Positions 1-11,900 of a stretch of DNA of 64,000 bases are shown piece after piece (the first letter of the stretch is position 1; every line of letters begins with the position of its first letter). The notes under the pieces are model-generated. The model made no database searches. It was not told the origin of the DNA and saw only the letters and a list, made by a program, of their open reading frames with translations. Source of the stretch: Drosophila pseudoobscura (lineage: Eukaryota > Arthropoda > Insecta > Diptera > Drosophilidae); the NCBI RefSeq assembly GCF_009870125.1, contig NC_046683.1:43911869-43975868 (forward strand), read 5' to 3'. The position numbers were made by a program, and so were the translations under genes.

Positions 1-1405
1 TGTGAATGAGCCGAAGGCGCTTTGAGTTAGAAGATAGAAGACCCCAGTCTCGGTGCCAGTGCTACGACAGGGAATGCAATCAGCGGAATTGTAATTTGCC
101 CCAAAAGTGGGCAAGTTTTCGCAGCAGTGCAAATTGAGGTTTTTCCTGTAGCAAACAGAACAAAAGTCAGTTTCAGGAACGAAAGAAATGGAAGCCTTAG
201 CGTAAACAACTTCCGCTGGTCCGGACAGGATACCCTGACCAAAAGCCCTGCTTCGCCATCATTTTCATCAGCTTTTTCTTTCATTCCAGCTCTTCTTCAG
301 AGGCAGTCACGTCATGTTAAATGCGCTGCAAAATTGCATTAACTACGCACGCTTGTCACTTTTTGATAAGGGAATTAAATTTTGCGGTTTTACGCCCGGA
401 GGCAACACACAGACCCGGTCCGTACCGCCACCCATTCACCAGCCGCCAAGCTATCCCTGGGTAGCCGTGTTTATGGCTTGCGATGTCAGCGGAGCTGTCA
501 ACACTGTAAGCGAGACATAGCCATCCGCATCGGCATCCGCGACGTCCTCATAGCCATCCGCATAATCGTTCTGGCTCTGGCTCTGGCTGTGGCTGTAGCT
601 CTGGGTCGGAATTCAATTTGCGCCGCTTGGTTAGCAGGAACAAAAGGGATTCAGTGGCATACTTTTGGGGCTGAGGCATTTGAAGAATCACAGATTATGA
701 TTCGGAATGTATACTACTATTCATATGTATATAATTGAGCTGTCGATTCTCAACTTATCTTTGTGAATGCAATTGGAGGGGAGCTTGAAACGAAAAGAAA
801 GTGGATGAATCAATGAATGAGCATCCTGTTTTAGGTATGTAAATGTCTTTGCTATTTAGAGTACAACATAATCACACCTTTTGCTAAAGCAAACCCATCT
901 AGGCCATTGTTCTGCAACTGCAGACCAATTCCAAATCCGATTCCGATTTTCCCTCAGAGTAAATTTACATAGTAACGCAATAGCGCCAGTAGGCCGTTGC
1001 TGAGTGGATAATTACCGCAGAACCGACCCTATGAGAAAGGAAACCGCATCGTTCTGTGGCCCCTTATATGTACATATACATACGAGTATATATGTGTGTA
1101 AGTGGGCCATAAAGTAAACTTTTTTCCACGCGCTGGGTGGAAAAGTTTTTCATTTGCGGAATTAATGTGCATATGGCACGCACAAATGTCAGAAGACAGC
1201 AGCAAGAGAGATAATGAGGATATAGATAGGGGTTGTGGGCAAAGAAATCTATTCCAGAGAGGCATTTAAAAAGGCGTTGCTGCACTGCGTCAAAGTTTAA
1301 TGAAATTTTGATTAATTTGATTAATTGCTGAGGCTCATAAATCATTAATTACAGAATGCGGAATATTATTGGTGCCATTGAGGCAAACCACAGGGCCAGC
1401 AGGGA

Positions 1406-1430
1406 GGAAGGAAGGAAGGAAGGAAGGAAG
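1406..1430. repeat. GGAA tetranucleotide microsatellite
   Basis: Perfect GGAA repeat of about six units. A shorter complementary TTCC tract lies about 200 bp downstream (1622-1634), so the two could pair as an imperfect inverted repeat. Confidence 0.8.
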
Positions 1431-3046
1431 CCCCTCACTCGGGGACACTTCTCTGTGAATGATATCAGGCCCCAAAGCCCTGACCCGAAGAAATCTGCTC
1501 GGCGGGAGAACGCTTGACAAATGGCATTCTGTGGCCCTGGCATGCCGCTGAGCTGGGGGCTAAATATTTTCGTAATTACATTTCCACGTAGAGTAATTAA
1601 TTTTGTCTCGCCTTGGCTGGCTTCCTTCCTTCCTCCGTCTATCCAGCAGGGCCCCCAAAGAAGGCAAATCCCCTTTCTGTTCAGACTGTTGACATTTGCC
1701 ATTATATGTTGCATACTTTTGTGCGTCTCTGGTTTCTTCGAGTGCCACTGAACATTTCGGATTAGTCGTAGCACTCCCCTCCCCACCACCCTCGCATTAT
1801 TATTATTACGAGTATTATTATGTTTTATTATTTTTGATGTGGCTCTTGGCCGCACTTTTCATGTAATTTTCTTGACTTGAATCTGTTTTATTGCCACCTC
1901 CGCCAGCTACTACTGCCGCTGCTGCTGCTGCTCTCGGTTTCAGCCTTTGGGGACCGCACACGTAGACCCGGCGACATAAAAACTTTTTTCTGGCCACTTA
2001 AGCCGTTAGCTGGCTGAAATTGTGGCCTAAATTATGCATCAAGGTGGCCGCCGTAAAAGCGGACCACAGTCCGGAACATGTCAAACGGGGCATATGTGTA
2101 TTTAAGCATATAAAAGGCATCAGCATTAAGAATGAAGGCGTTTAGAGTCAACATTGATGGAGAATGGAGTAGTTTGAAGTCCGGAAGTTGAAGGAATTTA
2201 GGAGGTGAGGGAAAATGGTTCAGGGTTCAACTAAATTAAAATTTATAGTTGAAGGAATTTTCTCGACTTAATTAACCGCTTTACAAAGGGAAATAGTAAA
2301 AAACTTGTTCAATGAAATTTCATCATAAATGAATTATATATTTTAGTTGGAAAACCGAATTTACCATGAATAATTTATCATGCTCAAAGGTACGAGTACA
2401 GAGGAAATAGCTAAAGTCCTCTGTTCTGTTGGGAATACCATCACAATTCCACCTTTGTCTGCCACATTTGTCCCAGCCACCCCCTCTTTTGCCGGTCACC
2501 TCTCATATGCGACAACATAATTTGCTGTTAATGTACTTGGAAGTCCTCGCCTGTCCAACTGGAGCTGACAACACTCACACATGCTGCGGTAAGAGCGTAG
2601 CTGGCTGACATTTTTAAGGTCCAGGCGACACATAATTAACCCAATTAGAATGTGTGTGTGTGTCAACGCTAAGCTAAATTTATGTGAATTTTTAATTATG
2701 CTCGGACAGCAGCAGCAGCCGCAGCAGCAACAATCACAGCAAAAGGTGTCGTTTGCTGTCCGTTGGCAACCGCAAACCAAACAACAAACAGACGGACAGA
2801 AGGAGCAGCAGCCAGGAACAAGCAGGACAAACGACCTGAACTCGAACCCGAACCCGAACCAAAGCTAGAACCAGAAACAAACAGGAAAGGAAGCCTATTT
2901 TCAAAGGGTCGAAGCCTTGGATACCCTGGCAGATTCATCGTTTACATGAGGGCTTATGATCAATGGCTTATGTGGCACCTGAGAACACATTTAGTATGGT
3001 AACCTGATCTTTGCTGTGTATTAAAAAGACAGCAGATCAGAATTGG

Positions 3047-3067
3047 AATACCCTAGTGTAGGGTATT
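3047..3067. repeat. Perfect 9-bp-arm palindrome
   Basis: AATACCCTA, a 3-nt loop GTG, then TAGGGTATT. The TACCC/GGGTA ends resemble the termini of the short inverted-repeat element at 8771-8961 and of the DINE-1-like copy at 4931. It may be a collapsed transposon remnant. Confidence 0.5.
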
Positions 3068-3194
3068 AATGGGGGATGGCTCTAGCCCCAGCCAGTGTTT
3101 GTTAAATGAAAAACGTAGTAAACTGTGCAGAAAACACCTGAGGATTCACCATGGCGACCGACAATGAGTGGCCAGGTGGCGTCTGCTCCAGAAC

Positions 3195-3240
3195 CCTGCT
3201 CCTGCTCCTGCTCCAGGTCCTGCTCCTGCTCCTGGTCCTG
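3195..3240. repeat. CTGCTC-type hexamer repeat
   Basis: Imperfect tandem repeat of CCTGCTC units with interspersed CCAGGT and CCTGGT variants. It creates repetitive open frames on both strands that are not genes. Confidence 0.7.
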
Positions 3241-4100
3241 TTCGTGCGCACCTGATGTTGTTGTAGTCAAGCAGCTTTGCCATTTCCGGGCGTGCCTTTT
3301 GTTTGCCCGTTTACCTTTTCCATTGCCATTGTTGCTGCCACTGCTGCTGCTGCTGCTGTTTCTGTTGTTGGTTTAACTGCATTGTGCCTTGTGACTTTTT
3401 GTGTGCTGCAACCGCAGATAGAAGGGAGTTGTAGAGCACTCCACTCCACTCTACCCATGGCCATCCTTGGCTGCAGGCTTGGCACCCCCCATGGCCATAC
3501 CATCTCCATCGTGCAGAAGTCAGAGACGGGCGCAAAAGTTTTAAGCAAATGTTGCCAAAGTGTTTAACATTTTGTACGGTGTCAGTAGCTTCCTGTTTGT
3601 GTATGTGTGCCGCCAAGGCACCATGGGGATTCGGACCAGTACCAGGACCAGGACCAGGGCCAGGCCAGGACTAGCACCAGGACCCAGACTTGGCAAATGA
3701 ACTACGACTGGAGGTGGGGCCGGCTGCAAACTGGTTAAACGTGTGGATAAATGTAAATTAAACTGAGCCTAGGCTGCTGCCAGGAGACCTGCCCGGAGAC
3801 AGGTTGCAGCTTGGCAGATTGGGTGGATATTTCAGCTTGAACTCTGATCTGACCAAAATTGGGCGCGAGATGTGACCTACAGCAAACAGCACGTTTGGAA
3901 TCCAAGATTCTATAAAGCTTAAAATGTATTGAAAATCATTCTAATAAGAGTCCTATAGGAGCAAAGACAACAAATCAAGATCTATATCATTGTGCTATAC
4001 CATTATCTAATTTAATTTTAAAAGTCTTCTGGCTGAATTAGTAATCTGATTGTCAAGATCACTTACCTATATGAGGAATGACATAACTCTTATACTGTTT

Positions 4101-4640
4101 TTTATAACCGGCACTTGAAGAGTCTAGGGATACGATTACACTAGTTTTGTGGGGGATGTGGATATGTGTAACACCCAGAGGGACCGTTTCCGACCCTATA
4201 AAGTGTATATATTTTATATCATCAATAGCCGAGTGGATATAGCCATGTGTGTCTGTCCGTTCTCAGAGACTAAAACGGCTAAAGAAAGCAAATTTTAAAC
4301 CCATACTTATGTGATATCACCCTGTTATAAGGGCTTTTTAAAATTTCGTTCCGTCGCCTTCCGCTCCCGCAAAGGACAAAAATCTGTGCCAACCAAAGCT
4401 TAAAAAATACGAAAAAATCGAAAAGGCAGAACCACAGAAATTGACTATATCTACCAGATTAATGAATTCTTATCATCCTCTATTTCTCTCTCTGTCTTTC
4501 TCATTCTTAATCGTGCAGGGTGCGCCCGCTGGAGGGAAGCGAGATAGCAATACAGCTGGTGTTAATATGACAAGAGAGAGAAAAAGATTGCGGAAAAATC
4601 TAAACATTATTATAAAATTCGAATGAAATACATAGGTGGA
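4101..4640 (+). mobile_element. DINE-1/SGM-like Helentron fragment, copy A (degenerate)
   Basis: This stretch aligns by eye with copy B at 4931. Both share a start TTTATA(A/C)CCG, a G-rich 'gtgtgtaacgcccagagg'-like block, 'cgtttccgaccc' and 'tagccgagtggatatagcc'. Copy A also keeps the central blocks about 'gcaaaggacaaaaatctgtg' and 'accacagaaattgactatat', which I recognise from the DINE-1/INE-1/SGM family of non-autonomous Helentrons in Drosophila. It is diverged and codes for nothing. The right border is uncertain because the sequence past about 4640 no longer matches what I recall. Confidence 0.7.
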
Positions 4641-4930
4641 TTCGTTAGGTGGAAAGATGGTAATCGGGGTTCAAGCATTAACGTAAGAACATAACTATAG
4701 GTCGTGAATCCTCTTTTCCCACTCTTTCCCTCTCATGGCAAGCAAAATTAGGAGATCCCTCCTCCACGCATCGACCAACAAATCAACTTCTCCCTCCCTT
4801 TTGCGAACAGAGATAACAAAAGATAAAGAGTGAGGAGAGCATGCGGTAGTCATGGGGTCCGATACCAATTTTTATAGGCTCCATAAATTATAATATTATA
4901 AAAATAGAGCCACTGTCCTTGCCTGTTCTT

Positions 4931-5402
4931 TTTATACCCGATACTTAAAATGAGTATAGGGTTATATTAGATTTGTGGTGAAAGTGGTGTGTGTAACGCC
5001 CAGAAGGCAGCGTTTCCGACCCCTTAACGTAAATATATATTCTTGATCAGCATCTATAGCCTAGTCGATATAGCCCTGTCTGTCTTACCGTCTTGTTTGC
5101 CGCCTAGTTCTCAGAGACCATAAGAGTTAGAGCAACGAAATTTTGTGTCCAGTCTTCCGCCCCACAATGGACTAAGAATTGCGCCATATTTAAAGATCAG
5201 AACGGCTTATTATTGTAGCCAGAAGGAACAAGTAAATTTTCAGTGGCTACGCCAGCCATCCACGCGCCTACTCTTTTTCTCAGATACTCTTCGTCATGCA
5301 ATGTGTGCATCCTCTGACGGAGGTAAGCCCTACTGACTGAGTATCGGGTACAAGTGTAGAGCCGTGGTCATAGTTGCGACTCCCAACGTTCGCCCTCGTT
5401 TT
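4931..5402 (+). mobile_element. DINE-1/SGM-like Helentron fragment, copy B
   Basis: It begins with TATACCCGATACT near 4934 and carries the family blocks 'gtttccgacccc' and 'tcttgatcagcat'. Near its right end AGTATCGGGTA (5339-5350) is the inverse of the start, followed by 'caacgttcgccctcgtttt', a typical family 3' end. It lies about 290 bp after copy A in the same orientation. There is an internal deletion of the central blocks that copy A retains. It is non-autonomous and has no transposase or helicase frame. Confidence 0.75.
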
Positions 5403-8400
5403 GCACAGTGTAGAGAGGGTCACATTTCGTCAGTAAGGTCGGAACTACTGGAGCCGCCCTCTGGTCCTGTGGATGTGGGAGTGTGAGACTGAATAATTTA
5501 CAACTTCCGTTCAATCTTGCCGTCGCTCTGGTGACGTTGTGTTGGGCATATTTCTGGTCATTTGGGTGCTGGATTTTGATTGCCAGGTTATGGAATTTCA
5601 TTAGAAAGTTGTAGCAGAAAGAGTGGCCTGCTTAAAGACCTTCTCCTCTTTGGGTGGTGTCGCGTGTGCTGGGCAAATGAAAAGCAGACAATTCCCTATA
5701 AAATTTTATGAGCACGAAAAAGCCAGAGCATTAATTTCTATCAAGTAAGTCAGAAAGGTTGAGTGGCCTGCTCCTGGCCAAGGAGACAAAGGCCACGGCA
5801 GAGGACAGAGCACAGAGCGAGAGAGTGGCTTGCACACTCGTTTCCTCTATTTCTTTATGTTTATTTTTTTTGGTTCAAGGATAATCATCCGGCATCGCGT
5901 GCTGTTGAAATTTAAGGAGTGTATGTGATTTTTATCATGCAAACAGCCGGAAAATGACCTCCACCCTCATTTACTCGTAATCCCCCCTTTTGGACAGCAC
6001 CCTGGTCGACTCCCGAACTCGCCGACTCCCCGACTCCCCGACTCTCCGACTCATACAAAGAAACGTGCTAAATGAGTAAGGTAAATGAAATTACCTGACC
6101 GAACGAGCGAACACACCTCAAAAGCAGCGGCACGGCCTGTCCGGCGAATGTCCTGCTGTGTCCTGCGTGCGTGCGTCCAGAGCGGAAATTACAAATTTGT
6201 CCGCCGCTAATGGATTTCCATTCGAAATTGCTTTGCCTTCTGATCCACTTTAAAGCTTTCTTTCAGCTTCAACAATTTTCTAAATCTTCTTCTGGCTGCC
6301 ATGCCACAAAAATTAGCTGAAATATTTATGCATCCTTTGGCGGAATGTTTTGGGAAAATTAAATTTTCGCCTTCTGTTGTCAACGCGGCGCAGCGCCGCG
6401 TCATCGTCCTTGCCACAAAACGCTAACGACTACAAAATTGCAAGAAAATTACCCGTTAATGTCCAACATTTATGTCTGCCTCCCAAGACGCTCCAACGAG
6501 GAGGCGTCTGGCTGGGTTTTTTCTGCCTGGTCTGGCGGGGCTCTGATGTGGTCTGCCTCTTCGGCTCCTGCCTTTTGCAGGAGGCTCCTAGTCCAGGGCC
6601 AAGTAATCGTGGCGGAATTTCAGGCGCAAAGGCTTTTTAGGGCGGGGTGAAGCCAGAGTGAAGCCAGAGGATGGCTGAAGAAAGAAAGAAAAATAAAATA
6701 ACTGGCAAAACTATTATGGCCCTTGTGCTTATTACTCGCTGACATGCAAACACCCACCTACCCGTAGAGTAGTTAGAGTGCTATCATGTCTCTGCCGGGG
6801 GTGTCTCTACACGGTGGGGAAGGGAGGCGGTAGGTGGGTGCCCAAGGACAAGGACAATGTAGGAAATGTAGCCGCTTTCAAACTCCGACTCACGTGTGCC
6901 CCGGATAAATATATGGGGAGAGCCGCAGCGAGTGGGCGAGGAAAACTTTAAGCAGCCTTCCATTAAATATTTAACATATTTTGGCATTTAATTTGCAGCA
7001 CACAATAAATAATAACATGACACATAGCAGCCCTAATTTATAAGCACCAATCGAAAATCAACAGCAAAAGTGGGAAGAATGCTATGGCTAAGCGACATTT
7101 CGACATTTGGGATACCCGTTAAAAACTAAACGAAAATATACTTATGCTGATATGGGTACTATGAAAGAACATATTCTTTCTGTATGGGAAGAGTTTAAGG
7201 CCACCTGCAGGTTCCCAGACATTCCCAAAAAGGCTTCCAACATATCGCATATGCTCCGAAATCCAAGATCTAAGCTGAAATTGGTAGTACATATATCTTA
7301 TAGAATTTCCTGTCTGTTGCATACATTCGTGCGATCCCAATACACCCTCTGACTGATTACAAAGAGTAAATAAAATTGCTTTTCAACAAAAACTTGGGTG
7401 AACCTGACACACATGTCGAAGAGTCATTAATAATGTAGGTGGAAGACGTCGCCACTGCGGGGGCAGCGTCAAGTGATGGTGATGGTGACGGTGGGTGGGG
7501 GAGAGCTACCCCAGCGCCTTCCAGGCGAAAAGAACACAATGAAAATCGACAGGACCAAAGTCAAACCGAATCGAAGAGAGCATAGCATAGCATAGCGCAG
7601 AGCCAGAGCCAGTGCCCCGTCCAACCCCGGATGTCAAAGGCGCCGCTTGCGACTGTCAAAGTAAATTTATGCACCCACACGCCACATAGGAATGCGGGAC
7701 GGCCAAAAGTGTTTTGTAGTTCCCCGAATCTCGCATACAACTCGTGCAACCCCCTGCAGACAGGCCAACACTCCCTCAAGGACTGGGCTTGATATTTGTG
7801 GCCTGACTTTTGGTGCGGTGTCTGCAACTAATTTCAATATCATCAAAAATTAATTTCACTAATTCGATTGGAGGCACTGCTCTTAAAGCCGCTCTCCATG
7901 GTATGGTGCGGGGGGAATTCATTAATTTTTGCCAAGAACCAGGCCGTTCTTGCCACACATTCGGATACAAATTGTATCACGTGGCAATGGCGTGTGTTCG
8001 GCCACTGAATGCTGCTTGGGATAGTCGAGAACTGAGTAACAAATGGTCCAACTGAATTGGTAATTGGGCAGGCAAATTGGTACTATAACTTAAGCGAAGG
8101 AAAGCCCACTCTGTATTGACTTATGCTGCAGAAGATTATCCAAACTATCCATCGAAAATCAACAAAAATCTCCGCCACTTTTGATTCTTCTTTGCTATCA
8201 GAGTAGCATCAGAGTCAACTTAATATTTTCAACAAATTGAATTTCATTTGTCCAAGTACACGTTTTAAACGAGCTTTGCATTTGATTAAGTTTTCTATTT
8301 GCTCAGAGTAGGTTGTTCCTTTGTGGATATGCGTCTGCATATCCATACCCACAATCCCTTAATCGCATTTTTAAACCATTCCCATTCCCATGCCTCCCAT

Positions 8401-8770
8401 CTCGGCAAACCACCTTGCCACAAGACAAGCTCGGCATTTAATTAGGTCTCGGGATAAACTCAATTCCAGATGGAAACGCAAAACGGCATATTACACACAA
8501 CATTTGAGGGGAGCGTTTTTGGAGACCCGCTCTCGAAAATTAAATCTCAAGTCAAAGACTTGGTTATCCTTGGCTCTGCTGTTCCCTGCCCTTTTCTGTT
8601 TCAAATGTAAGTATTTTTTTATATTTAATTTCGCTTTATGGCCTCTGCCGCACCTTATTTCATGCGCCCCAACTCTCGGGCTGTGCAAATAAAGAAATGT
8701 TCATGTGTGAAATGGTAACTGAAATTGTAAAAATATAGGAATGGGAACATTGGATCGCCGACGACCTGTG
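5403..8770. other. Non-coding stretch, no gene seen
   Basis: No convincing coding frame. It contains a GACTCCCC-type tandem run near 6007-6052 and several GC-rich patches among AT-rich DNA. Possible cis-regulatory content cannot be judged from one sequence. Confidence 0.55.
6007..6052. repeat. CGACTCCC-type short tandem repeat
   Basis: Four to five imperfect units of about 8-9 bp (CGACTCCC and variants) in tandem. Confidence 0.65.
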
Positions 8771-8961
8771 TACCCTTGCAGAGCCATCGTTTCTGTGGAA
8801 GTCGGTTATATCGTAGTCTGTGGCTTCTTCCTCAGGGAAGTATACATGAGTAGACATCCGATCCGTATTCACGGTTTCGATCGTCTACCCCAGGCTTTAA
8901 TCAGATGGGTTTCCTTGTCTTGGAGGACTTGGTCAAAATCATAATACCCTCTGCAAGGGTA
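8771..8961. mobile_element. Short inverted-repeat element, 191 bp (MITE-like)
   Basis: The ends are a perfect 13-bp inverted repeat: TACCCTTGCAGAG at 8771-8783 and CTCTGCAAGGGTA at 8949-8961. The 165-bp interior has no coding content. No clear long target-site duplication is visible, only a possible TG on each side. Elements with this TACCCTTGCAGAG terminus are common as small non-autonomous repeats in Drosophila genomes. I cannot name the family, and a Helentron derivative is an alternative. Confidence 0.55.
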
Positions 8962-11900
8962 TGACGGGACGGGAGGTGAGGGCGTATGGAGGGGTAAGCG
9001 ACTGGTGCTGGGGGGAAGCCAAACATATCCGAAGGAAGCGCCAAAAGTCACGAAGTAGGATTTTGGGGGGTGCTCAAAGAGCAGGAGGCCGGGCATGAGG
9101 GGGGAGGGGCAGGTTGTCGAGGCAAATGCGCGTTTGCCTTACACTAATTGTCTTTACAGTGCCGCGTGCGTGTGTGCGTGCGAGGGTGCGTGTCTGTGCG
9201 AGTGTGGGGAAGGGTATGCATACATTTTACGGTTGTTTAGCTACACGTATTCCCCCTCTTGCCACATGCGGCAGTTGCCTTTTATGGGCGTCATTTCCGC
9301 TCCTCTGAATGGCAGAAAGAAAACCATCTTGATTCTGGGTCCTCCTCGGCCGCAAAATTTACTTCAACATTTTGTTGGTCTGCAATGAAATGCAAATGAT
9401 TTTCTCTCCTTCTCAGCCGCATTGTCGCACACCTGACCAATTATTCATGCTATTTACAGATATTGAGATATATTATGCTGAAATATTTGCATTATTCACT
9501 TAATGATCAAAAATAAACTTTTAATAAGACTCGTGATTTGCACTTCCGTTTGCGTTGACTCAACAAAAAGTTTTCATTTTCACATCAAGGAAAATTCAGT
9601 GCTTCAAGGAAAATTCAGTGCAAATACCACAAATACGAATGCATATGCAAATACAGTTCGTATCAAAAGTACACGACAGGTGTGACCGAACTGGACTTAC
9701 ATATAGAAGGGTTCCAAAAATGTAATTAGAAAATTAAGAGCATAACTTATTTAAGTATCTAAATGGACCGAGCAAAAACATGGCGTCGTGATATTCTGCT
9801 GGGCTTTGCAGACAATTTTTGACTCTCGATTGCATTACAGTTGTGTGACGCACTGCACGGTGCTGTAAATATTTAGAACATGTCAATCAAAAGTCTCCAA
9901 CTGTGACTAGCACTGCAGGGCAGGACAGGCCACCAGGATAGGGCAGGACGGTAAAGGACGGGAGCCTGAGCAGAAGTCGTTGTCATTGTCATTTCTCCGT
10001 TTGTTTGTCATACGATTCCATTCCATTCCATTTCATTATTTTCCCTGCCCCGGAAAATTCCCAATGCCAATTAAATGCGGCTTTCACATTGTCATCCGCA
10101 AAGGACTTGGCATATGACAATGGCCCCGCAACGGTAATGAGGAGGCAGGGATACGACAGGGACACCCCCCGGACGGATCTGTTACGCTCGGTTCTGAGCT
10201 CGGATCGTCTCAGCGGGCGCTCGCATGTCCTGCCAAAGTAAATTAATTGCTGGAGCGACCCTCGACCCGGCCCGACCCAGTCAGTCCCATTTTGCTACAC
10301 GTGCAACTTATGTGCAAATTAACATTATCATCAACGGGAAGGGACTGCTGCCAGGGGTTGTTCAGCGGCGGGTGCCTGTTCCAGTTTCCGGTATACCCCC
10401 TCGGAAAACACTTGCACTCGTCTTGCGTAGATTAATCGGACTGATTAACCACACGCAGCTCTCTGGTAGCAGCCTTAAGGATAGTGCTGCTATCGTCCTG
10501 CCTATTCATTATGCAATTATTTCGAATGACTCTCGTAAGTGATATTTCCTGGGCTGATGGGTTTATTTCATGCCGCCTGCGAAAATCCATGGAAATGCAT
10601 TCATCACGTCAGGCGGGTATCCATTTACAATGAATGGGGGGGGTTCAATGCTGAATAAGTCAATCTTCTGTATTCCATTGAGATGGATCGGTGGGTGTTA
10701 ATGAATTAGTTAAGGATCCAGCTCACTATTCTTTAGAATATCCTAAAGAAATATTCCAAATCTCTTCTTTCTTTAGTGGTATACCTTCAGCCAAAGAAAA
10801 GATGTGATAGAGAGCCCCAAGAACCCAAAAGATATTAGAAAACATTGAAAACGTCTTCTAGCCAAAATTAAGACTACAAACAATACATAAGCAACCGAAT
10901 TATAGCCATACAAAAATACTCGAAGCCTTTTTAATCATTTGGAAAATATGATAATTGAGCCATTGAGGAACTGCACAAATATGCCTGCTATTCCCATATA
11001 TCATCACCCAGTATTATTTACAGCCATAACAATTGAGCCTTAAAAATGCTTCGCATATTTCAGGGCCGTGGCATAAATTACAACAGCATTCTCTTGGCGC
11101 AATACACAAGAAGCGTAAAAAACCACAGAGCCACAAAGCAGCTCACTCAGGCAATCCCAGAGAGAGTATCGCTACCCCAAAGGGCCACAGGGCCACAGGG
11201 CCGGAGGGCCGGAGGAAGGCCAAGAAGTCACGGCCCGCGAATTCCCTTTGGGGCCTGGCCTGAGCTTTCTGTTGTTTTCGAATGTATTAATTGCTGCAAA
11301 TAAAAGACAGATTTATTGTACGTGTTCGAGTGGCTGAAGCGAGGGGCGAAACAAAGGTTATGCCTGCACACTAAAATGTAATTGGACCGATCTCCAGGAT
11401 GCCCCTAATGGAAAAACCTTCATTGAGGTGGAGACAATTGATTGGCCATGATTATAATTTGTAAAAGGTCTGAAGTTTGAAGAGTTAATAAAGTGGGTTA
11501 CACTGAACTTCCATTGCATATCTTCGCAACTGTATCTCAACTATTTATGGCCCTGTGTTCCGTGGTACTTTGTCTTTAGTTCCTACTATTTTTTCATTGA
11601 AAAGAATACGCAAGTAAATTGTAATTAATGGCAGTGGCCCAGTGTAACAATAAACAGCAACAATTTGGCCAAAGGGAAAGCATGGAGGGGAAAATGAGTG
11701 AGATATAAAATAAAGCCAACTAAATTAATTCCTGGGAATGTGCATAAAAAATTATTTGCTCGCACGCATCAACCCAATGAAGACCCCTATCAAACAGATA
11801 GTTCTACATAAATACAGTGGGTTTCATAACGTTAAGACTACTGATATGCGTAAAGATCGAACGAGATAAAAACAGAAGGAATAAATGTATCAAATGGAAT

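Larger units (their letters stand above)
1..4100. other. Gene-poor flank, no coding gene seen
   Basis: I see no gene here. Open frames in this stretch are short, lack coding-like composition and overlap microsatellites. It holds a GGAA run near 1406-1430 with a shorter TTCC run near 1622-1634, a CTGCTC-rich run near 3195-3240, and a perfect 9-bp-arm palindrome at 3047-3067. The AT-rich parts resemble ordinary Drosophila intergenic or intronic DNA. Regulatory elements may be present but cannot be called from sequence alone. Confidence 0.6.
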
